This document shows positions 6,085 to 10,848 of a stretch of DNA of 10,848 nt, piece by piece. Where the stretch lies: the NCBI GenBank assembly GCA_013696065.1, contig JACCZJ010000208.1, positions 1 to 10,848 of the forward strand, given 5' to 3'. Source of the stretch: Nocardioidaceae bacterium. Its GTDB lineage: Bacteria > Actinomycetota > Actinomycetes > Propionibacteriales > Nocardioidaceae. The translations under genes were made by a program, and so were the position numbers. Below the pieces are notes generated by a model. The model ran no database searches and was not told where the DNA came from. It saw only the letters and a list, made by a program, of their open reading frames with translations. Position 1 is the stretch's first letter. Each line of letters opens with the position of its first letter.

Positions 6085-6329
6085 GCGCCTCCGCCGCGCA
6101 ACGTCTCCAGCTCGCCGAGCAGACCGTCCCCGGGAGGCACCTCCATCTGTGACGCGCTCAAGATCGATCGTGCAGCTGCCCCGCGACGGCGGTGCACCGG
6201 CGCGAGGCTCTGATCGATGGCGTCCCGGATCACTGCCGCGACCGAGATGCGCTGCTCCCGAGCCGCGGCAGCCACCCGCTCGTAGCGCTCCTCGTCAAGG
6301 AGCAGCTGGAGCCGCCGATCGAGGGACAT
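6081..6329 (-). CDS. vapB: VapB-like antitoxin, intact partner of vapC copy 2
   Basis: An 82-residue antitoxin starting MSLDRRLQLLLDEERYERVA, with a ribbon-helix-helix-like N-terminus (beta strand RLQLLL, helix EERYERVAAAAREQR, helix SVAAVIRDAIDQSL) and a C-terminal toxin-binding tail (SASQMEVPPGDGLLGELETL). It should neutralise the downstream VapC and repress the operon. The ATG at 6327-6329 is chosen; a second ATG at 6333-6335 would add Met-Cys, and much longer upstream starts read through promoter sequence and look non-coding. No Shine-Dalgarno sequence precedes either ATG, while a -10-like TATACA lies just upstream, so the transcript is probably leaderless or nearly so. The palindrome at 6334-6351 overlaps this region. 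The stop TGA at 6081-6083 overlaps the toxin start. Confidence 0.85.
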   Translation of the reverse strand: MSLDRRLQLLLDEERYERVAAAAREQRISVAAVIRDAIDQSLAPVHRRRGAAARSILSASQMEVPPGDGLLGELETLRGGGA

Positions 6330-6333
6330 ACAC

Positions 6334-6351
6334 ATACACCAAAATGTGTAT
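6334..6351 (-). promoter_or_regulatory. Palindromic operator and -10 region of vapBC copy 2
   Basis: A perfect inverted repeat, ATACAC, six-base AT-rich spacer CAAAAT, GTGTAT, sits 5 bases upstream of the chosen antitoxin ATG. This is an unusually AT-rich island in GC-rich DNA. On the minus strand the right arm contains TATACA (6352-6347), a plausible -10 hexamer that would start transcription near 6338-6340. Type II antitoxins of this fold commonly bind such palindromes over the promoter to autorepress. The operator role is inferred from position and symmetry. Confidence 0.6.
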
Positions 6352-6388
6352 AAGGGCCTGGTGGCTCCGCCCCACAGCGGTTGGTGCC

Positions 6389-6421
6389 CTTCACTCCCAG
6401 CTCTTCGCCTGTTCACCTCGG
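6389..6421 (+). promoter_or_regulatory. Possible PHO-box-like direct repeats before the 5'-nucleotidase gene
   Basis: Three consecutive 11-base units, starting at 6389 (CTTCACTCCCA), 6400 (GCTCTTCGCCT) and 6411 (GTTCACCTCGG). The last is a good match, and the first a partial match, to the 11-base PhoP-binding repeat unit known from Streptomyces (consensus near GTTCACC). The middle unit is poor. The position, about 70-100 bases upstream of a secreted nucleotidase that would release phosphate, makes phosphate control plausible but unproven. Confidence 0.3.
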
Positions 6422-6479
6422 GGTAGTGGTGTGAATTCCTCAGTCGGCGTAGGTTTCGGACACCAGACCTCTCACGCAC

Positions 6480-6485
6480 AGGAGA
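6480..6485 (+). promoter_or_regulatory. Ribosome binding site deciding the GTG start of the nucleotidase
   Basis: AGGAGA ends 7 bases before GTG at 6493 and 13 bases before the ATG at 6499. The spacing favours the GTG. Confidence 0.7.
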
Positions 6486-6492
6486 CTCCCCG

Positions 6493-8382
6493 GTGTCGAT
6501 GCTCACTCCACGTCGCGCGATCGCTGCTTCGGCGGTTTCGTTGGCCCTGCTGGCGCTCACCGCGCCAGCCCAATCCAGTCCGGCCCCGGACGTGTCCGAT
6601 CAAGGACGAGGCGGCGAGTCGGCCCGGCAGGCCTACAAGCGGCTCTCGCAGACAAGCGGTGCGCAGGCGGGGAAGGTCCGGCTGGACCTGCTGGCGATCA
6701 ACGACTTCCACGGCAACCTCGAGACCATTCCGGCTACCAGCTCGTCGGGCCGGATCAACAACACTCCGGCAGGCGGGGTGGAGTACCTGGCCAGGCATTT
6801 GAAGAAACTGCGCGTCAAGTCACGCGCAAACGACGCAACCCCGGTGACGGTGGCGGCGGGCGACCTCATCGGAGCCTCGCCTCTGCTCTCGGCCGCATTC
6901 CATGACGAGCCGTCGATCGAAGCGCTCAACGCCATCGGCCTTCAGGTGGCATCCGTCGGGAACCACGAGTTCGACGAGGGCTGGCGGGAGCTGCGCCGGA
7001 TGCAGCGCGGCGGCTGCATCGCCGACGGCCCCGACGGACAGGACAACCAGAACTCCTGTCCCGACCACCGGTTCGCTGGCGCGGACTTCCGGTATCTGTC
7101 GGCCAACGTCAAGTGGGACGACGACAAGACCCATAAGCGCCCGACGCTCCTCCCGGCGTACAAAGTCCTCAACGTCGAGGGCATCAAGGTCGGCTTCATC
7201 GGTATGACGCTGAAGGACACCCCGAGCATCGTCACCCAATCCGGGATTCAGGGATTGAGGTTCACCGACGAGGTGCGCACCGCCAACCGGCTGGTGCCCG
7301 AGCTCAGGGAGCGAGGCGCCGAAGCGATCGTGGTGCTGCTGCACCAAGGTGTCGTCCCGACCGATTCCACGGCGTACAACGATTGCTCGGGTGTCACGGG
7401 ACCGGCGCTGGACATCGCCCAGAACCTGAGGCCAGCCATCGATGCGGTCGTGTCGGGACACACGCATCAGCCATACAACTGCACGGTGCGCGACCCGAAG
7501 GGCCAGCCGCGTCTGCTCACCAGCGCCTCCTCCTACGGTCGCGTGGTCACCAACGTGCATCTGCTGCTGGACCCCGAGACCCGCGACGTGGTTCGGCCGG
7601 CCGCGTACGCCGTCAACAAGATCGTCACGAATAACCAAGACGGACCTGACGCCGACACCCTGCCGGATGCCAACGTCAAACCAGTGGCGGCGCTCAGCCG
7701 CTTGATCGCGCTGTACAAGGAGCTGGTGGCCCCCATCGCCAACGAGGTGATCGGTCATCTGGACGGGGTGGCACTGCTCAGCAAGACCCAGGACGACTCT
7801 GGCGAGTCGCCACTCGGCAACCTCATCGCCGACGCGCAGAAGGCAGACCCGTCGGTGATACCGCCGGGTGGAGAGGCACCGACAATCGCGTTCATGAACC
7901 CCGGCGGAATCCGGGCCGACCTGATCGAGAATGCCAACGGGGACGTTACCTACGAGGCCGCGTTCACCACGCAGCCTTTCAACAACTACCTCGTGTCGAT
8001 GGACTTAACCGGTCAGCAGATTCTCGATCTGCTCGAGCAGCAGTGGTCAGGGGATAACGCGTCGTTCAACAAGATCCTGCAAGTCTCCGGCATCGAGTAC
8101 ACCTGGGACCAGTCCGAGCCGCCGGGCAGCAAGGTCGTGACCGGCTCCGTCATGGTGGACAGCAACGGTGACGGCACAGCTGATGCCCCGCTCAACCCTG
8201 CATTGACCTATCGGATCGTGTGCAATTCGTTCCTCTCCGATGGCGGCGACAGCTTCAGCGTCTTCGCCTCTGGTACGGACAAGTACATCGGCGGGCTGGA
8301 CATCGATGCATTGGTCAACTACCTGAACGTCAACGACCCGTACACCCCGGTCGCTACGGATCGGATCGACGTACAGCCGTAG
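6493..8382 (+). CDS. Secreted 5'-nucleotidase / bifunctional metallophosphatase (UshA-like)
   Basis: Exported two-domain phosphohydrolase that removes phosphate from nucleotides (5'-nucleotidase, possibly 2',3'-cyclic phosphodiesterase) to supply nucleosides and phosphate; 629 residues from GTG. Residues 1-28 form a signal peptide: Arg-rich start (TPRR), hydrophobic core AIAASAVSLALLAL, cleavage likely near APA-QS. The N-terminal metallophosphatase domain shows Asp71 and His73 (NDFHGN), Asp124 (AGDLIGASP), Asn157-His158 (GNHEFDEG), His284 (LLHQG) and His323/His325 (SGHTHQ), the full two-metal set. The C-terminal nucleotide-binding domain shows GESPLGNLIADAQ near 437-449, NPGGIRADL (469-477), QPFNNYLV (494-501) and SDGGDSF (582-588). 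No LPXTG anchor or lipobox is seen, so the product is released or only loosely held. It is transcribed divergently from vapBC copy 2 and converges with the ATP-grasp gene. Confidence 0.95.
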   Translation: MSMLTPRRAIAASAVSLALLALTAPAQSSPAPDVSDQGRGGESARQAYKRLSQTSGAQAGKVRLDLLAINDFHGNLETIPATSSSGRINNTPAGGVEYLARHLKKLRVKSRANDATPVTVAAGDLIGASPLLSAAFHDEPSIEALNAIGLQVASVGNHEFDEGWRELRRMQRGGCIADGPDGQDNQNSCPDHRFAGADFRYLSANVKWDDDKTHKRPTLLPAYKVLNVEGIKVGFIGMTLKDTPSIVTQSGIQGLRFTDEVRTANRLVPELRERGAEAIVVLLHQGVVPTDSTAYNDCSGVTGPALDIAQNLRPAIDAVVSGHTHQPYNCTVRDPKGQPRLLTSASSYGRVVTNVHLLLDPETRDVVRPAAYAVNKIVTNNQDGPDADTLPDANVKPVAALSRLIALYKELVAPIANEVIGHLDGVALLSKTQDDSGESPLGNLIADAQKADPSVIPPGGEAPTIAFMNPGGIRADLIENANGDVTYEAAFTTQPFNNYLVSMDLTGQQILDLLEQQWSGDNASFNKILQVSGIEYTWDQSEPPGSKVVTGSVMVDSNGDGTADAPLNPALTYRIVCNSFLSDGGDSFSVFASGTDKYIGGLDIDALVNYLNVNDPYTPVATDRIDVQP

Positions 8383-8385
8383 TCG

Positions 8386-8399
8386 GCGCCGTGCGGCGC
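8386..8399. terminator. Short GC hairpin between convergent genes
   Basis: GCGCC, loop GTGC, GGCGC directly after the nucleotidase stop, within the 60-base gap to the convergent ATP-grasp gene. It lacks a T-tract, so it is at best a weak or factor-assisted bidirectional terminator. Confidence 0.3.
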
Positions 8400-8442
8400 T
8401 TGCCATCGGCGGCGCTAACGGACTGGTCCGCAACTGAGACCG

Positions 8443-9954
8443 CTATGGCGTGCCCCGTTGCGGAGTGGGGTGGGCACCGGACGCCTGGTCGAGCGCGAGG
8501 CGAAGGCGAGATAGCAGTCGCTCCGCCTCCTGTGAGGAGTTGGCGATCGCGGTGGCGCCGAGGCCGCCGTTGAGAGCGACCGCGGAGACCATGTGCAACG
8601 CGACACCCGTCTCAAGAGTCGCGTCCCAGCCGAGTCCGGCAGCTTCGACGACGTCGAGTACATCGTCGGGTGTCAGCCTCCGGTAGTGCCGGTGTTCCAG
8701 GTGATCCGTGGCGACGTAGTGCTTGAATCCGGTTCGAGTGAGGAGCTGGCCCGATTCTTCGTCGTACGTGCCGTCCGTGAGTGCCATCAAGGTGATGGCA
8801 GGGTGCGTGGTGCCGCCGTTGCGCAAGTTGATCTCGAGAGCCCGCGGCCACCACCGTCCGTCCTTATGGGTGACGATGAAGTCGACGGCGAAGCGGCCGG
8901 TCACCCCTCGGCGCGACAGCTCCGCACCGATCGAGCGACCGTAGCGTGTGAGCGGTTCGATCAAGGGCGGCGATGCGGGGAATCTGCAACCGAGATAGGT
9001 TTGCCCATTCGGGCCGCCGAGCACCTGGTCGTGCGTCGAAAGAACCTCCACCTCGCCTAACGGGCTGGCCCGCAGCTGGACGCTCGGGCTGACGACCCGC
9101 TCACCTTCGATCCACTCTTCGGCCACGCCGCCGCACGTCGCGAAGGCCGCCAGAAACGACTCCGCACTGAGCGACGCATCGTCGGGGACGAGGCGGTCGA
9201 CAGCGTTGACGATGTCGCGTCGCTGGTCGGCATATCCGAGCTCGATGTCGGCATTGCCCAGACCCGAAAAACCCGTGTCGAGCTTGACGACCGCGCGGCG
9301 AACAGGCCCGGTCCGCTGGATCTCGAGCAACGCGTCCACGATGTCGTCGCGGTTGCGCAATCCCCCGGCGCCGCGCGGGCAGGGCACGCCGGCCGCGACG
9401 AATGCCTCGCGACTCCCGGTCTTGGAGCCGAGGTGGGAGAGTGCAGGGTCGGGGCCGTAGATCGCAATGCCGAGCGCTACCGCGAGCTCCGCCTCGAGTT
9501 CGGTGACGATGAACGGCCAGATGAACCCGTACTGCGGATCCCCGATGAGCTCACGAAGGCGCCGAACGAGGAGCGGCCGGTCGAGAATCTTTCGTGACAG
9601 GGGCAGCTCCGAAGGGTCGCCGACCGACACCACGGTGAGGCGGTTTGCAGCGTCGGTGGGCTTGAGGTCCTTGACCAGCTGGAGATAGTAGTTCGCGAGC
9701 CGTGGAAGCATCGGCAGCGACGTCACGTAGATAACACGCGTGTTCTCGCTTCTGGCGAGGGCGAGCACGAAGCAGAGGTAGCGCTCCTCGTAGGCTGGGA
9801 TCATCGGCAAGAAGTGGTCTGGCAAGTCGATCGTCATGGAATTCAGGACGAGGATGACCCTTGGCCGGGTCGGCACCGTCCGCACTGTCAGCGCCGGCCA
9901 TAACCCCACGAGCTGACTCTGCAAGGACCCGAACGCGGGCACGTCGTATGCCAT
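8443..9954 (-). CDS. PGM1-like ATP-grasp ligase
   Basis: A 503-residue cytosolic ATP-grasp enzyme expected to form an amide bond through an acyl-phosphate. It resembles the family named after PGM1, the peptide ligase of pheganomycin biosynthesis, recalled as a pre-ATP-grasp domain, ATP-grasp core and C-terminal PGM1_C region. Marks in order: YEERYLCFVLAL and RVIYVTSLPMLP (residues 55-84), YGPDPALSHLGSKTGSR (166-182), ATP-binding AVVKLDTGFSGLGN (221-234), EEWIEGE (279-285), STHDQVLGGPNGQTYLG (306-322), GRFAVDF (353-359) and EINLRNGGTTHP (374-385) with metal and phosphate ligands. The C-terminal part holds HYVATDHL and GVALHMVSAVALNGGLG. The start ATG at 9952-9954 is preceded by a perfect AGGAGG; an upstream ATG at 9984 would read through that ribosome site. 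No precursor peptide, transporter or other biosynthetic gene is adjacent, so the substrate is unknown. Confidence 0.88.
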   Translation of the reverse strand: MAYDVPAFGSLQSQLVGLWPALTVRTVPTRPRVILVLNSMTIDLPDHFLPMIPAYEERYLCFVLALARSENTRVIYVTSLPMLPRLANYYLQLVKDLKPTDAANRLTVVSVGDPSELPLSRKILDRPLLVRRLRELIGDPQYGFIWPFIVTELEAELAVALGIAIYGPDPALSHLGSKTGSREAFVAAGVPCPRGAGGLRNRDDIVDALLEIQRTGPVRRAVVKLDTGFSGLGNADIELGYADQRRDIVNAVDRLVPDDASLSAESFLAAFATCGGVAEEWIEGERVVSPSVQLRASPLGEVEVLSTHDQVLGGPNGQTYLGCRFPASPPLIEPLTRYGRSIGAELSRRGVTGRFAVDFIVTHKDGRWWPRALEINLRNGGTTHPAITLMALTDGTYDEESGQLLTRTGFKHYVATDHLEHRHYRRLTPDDVLDVVEAAGLGWDATLETGVALHMVSAVALNGGLGATAIANSSQEAERLLSRLRLALDQASGAHPTPQRGTP

Positions 9955-9958
9955 GGGG

Positions 9959-9964
9959 CCTCCT
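9959..9964 (-). promoter_or_regulatory. Ribosome binding site of the ATP-grasp gene
   Basis: AGGAGG on the minus strand, 4 bases upstream of the ATG at 9954. It is a full consensus and settles the start in favour of the shorter protein. Confidence 0.75.
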
Positions 9965-10044
9965 TGACTCCGCAGTTCTTGCATTATCTCCGGCAGCCTG
10001 TCTCAAATCACGCCTTCCAGGGCCTGTCCGTTAGGGGCCGACAA

Positions 10045-10281
10045 CTAAATCAAGCTGCTCAGACGTCGCCTCCGCCGCTCATCGGCAGTAGACGGCTGGG
10101 CGCTCCATCGCTCGGCCACGGCGGCGTACACCATGTCGTAGATCGGGTGCCCGTCGTAGCGGCGTGACAGGTCCCAGGCCCGGTCCAGGTCTGCGGTGTT
10201 GTCGAGGAGTGAGATGGGCAGCCCCGGGGAGAGGCCCGGCTGGCTGAGCCTGTCGAGCCGCTCGACTGTGCTGGCCTGTGC
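10045..10281 (-). pseudogene. C-terminal remnant of a VapC-type PIN toxin
   Basis: In the 400-base gap between nrdJ and the ATP-grasp gene the minus strand encodes about 78 residues with no start: ASTVERLDRLSQPGLSPGLP, then LLDNTADLDRAWDLSRRYDG, HPIYDMVYAAVAERW, and STADERRRRRLSSLI before TAG at 10045-10047. HPIYDMVYxALAER followed by a short strand and TADERLRRRL is the C-terminal half of a VapC subfamily, with the third (YDMVY) and fourth (TADER) PIN acids. The strand normally between them (xGTxLIT) is shortened to SAQPST. An in-frame TGA at 10282-10284 closes the upstream end and no N-terminal PIN motif is found before nrdJ. It belongs to another subfamily than the toxins at 3420-6084. The remaining gap (9965-10044 and 10282-10349) shows no gene. 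Confidence 0.72.
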
Positions 10282-10349
10282 TCAGCGAGCCGCTGGTGGG
10301 ACGGTCCCACAGAACCGGCCCACCCCGTGCCTTGTCGTCCGACCCTTCT

Positions 10350-10848
10350 CTAGCTGCAGCCGCTGGTTGAACCGCAGCCTTCGCAGACGTAGCAGCTGCC
10401 GGCTGGACGCATCTTGGTGCCGCAGGTGAAGCACAGTGGCGAGTCCACTTCACGGCCCGAGAGAACCTCCATCAGCTCCGCGGTCGTCTTCGCGCCTGCG
10501 GGGGCGGGCTTGGCGGTGTGCTCGACCACAGCCGCCTCAACCGGCGACACATCTGGCGCGACCGAGGCGTCGGCAGCGACAGCCACCTCCACCGCCGTAC
10601 CGGACTCACCGGTCTTGAGTGACTCTGCCTCGGACAGATCTTCGGACCCGATGACCGGCTCATACGATCCCGTGTCGAGCTGGCGTTGCCGCTCGTCGGC
10701 TGTGTAGATGCCGAGCGCCGCACGAGAGTCGAATGGCAGGTAGTCGAGCGCCAGGCGGCGGAAGATGTAGTCCATGATCGACTGGCTCATCCGCACGTCC
10801 GGGTCGTCGGTCAGACCGGCGGGCTCGAACTTCATGTTCGTGAACTTG
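10350..10848 (-). CDS. nrdJ: Vitamin B12-dependent (class II) ribonucleotide reductase, C-terminal end
   Basis: Last 165 or so residues of adenosylcobalamin-dependent ribonucleotide reductase, which makes deoxyribonucleotides for DNA synthesis; the start lies beyond the window. The frame runs to the edge (KFTNMKFEPAGLTDDPDVRM) and continues SQSIMDYIFRRLALDYLPFD, then AALGIYTADERQRQ, both strongly conserved in the actinobacterial enzyme. A long Ala/Val/Glu/Pro-rich linker of low complexity follows. The end is a Cys-rich tail, CFTCGTKMRPAG, then CYVCEGCGSTSGCS, with CxxC pairs typical of the family and thought to bind zinc or to relay electrons to the active-site disulfide. The stop is TAG at 10350-10352. 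The gene is oriented towards the vapC remnant, with no clear terminator between them. Confidence 0.96.
   Translation of the reverse strand, partial: KFTNMKFEPAGLTDDPDVRMSQSIMDYIFRRLALDYLPFDSRAALGIYTADERQRQLDTGSYEPVIGSEDLSEAESLKTGESGTAVEVAVAADASVAPDVSPVEAAVVEHTAKPAPAGAKTTAELMEVLSGREVDSPLCFTCGTKMRPAGSCYVCEGCGSTSGCS

Noticed and set aside
6336..6560. Upstream extension of the vapB copy 2 frame
   Set aside because: It would read through the palindrome and the nucleotidase promoter; the added residues are unlike VapB proteins and exceed the family length.
6820..7758. 312-codon minus-strand open frame
   Set aside because: It lies fully antisense to the nucleotidase, whose metal motifs are complete.
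1..10848. CRISPR array, rRNA, tRNA or transposase
   Set aside because: No regularly spaced repeats, RNA gene arms or DDE/recombinase motifs were seen by eye in the window.

Overview
The window looks like a chromosomal segment of a high-GC actinomycete. Third codon positions are strongly G/C, GTG and TTG starts occur, one end carries a vitamin B12-dependent class II ribonucleotide reductase of actinobacterial type, and the toxin-antitoxin (TA) families and the PGM1-type ATP-grasp ligase are common in that phylum. The genus cannot be read from the sequence.

Layout. 1-540 (+) is the C-terminal part of an aldo/keto reductase. 692-2407 (-) is a 571-residue protein of unknown function with a C-terminal DUF6398-like region. 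2555-3343 (-) is a stand-alone alanyl-tRNA editing protein (AlaX type). 3420-6329 is a dense toxin-antitoxin patch. 6493-8382 (+) is a secreted 5'-nucleotidase/metallophosphatase. 8443-9954 (-) is a PGM1-like ATP-grasp ligase. 10045-10281 (-) is a remnant of another VapC toxin. 10350-10848 (-) is the C-terminal end of nrdJ, running off the window.

The TA patch is the most unusual part. It holds pieces of five TA loci and only one looks complete: vapB/vapC at 5656-6329 (-), with a TTG toxin start overlapping the antitoxin stop and a perfect palindrome at the antitoxin start. A diverged second copy of the same pair lies about 2.2 kb away in the same orientation (3420-4036). Its toxin frame is open, but a conserved PIN acidic residue is Ala, and its antitoxin has lost the N-terminus and is shifted by one base. 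The antitoxin stump is joined, at a short GCC-rich stretch, to the C-terminal end of a different VapC on the opposite strand (4022-4186). Next come an intact VapB-like antitoxin (4226-4459) whose toxin has lost its middle (4456-4639), and an MntA/HepT pair (4747-5416) whose HepT is frameshifted and lacks its active-site end. With the remnant beside nrdJ, six toxin loci are traceable in 10.8 kb.

The flanking genes are ordinary housekeeping or accessory enzymes with no evident pathway in common. The sequence supports a hotspot where TA modules arrive, duplicate, recombine and decay. I do not see a clearly new multi-gene system. The least understood intact genes are the DUF6398-type protein and the PGM1-like ligase.
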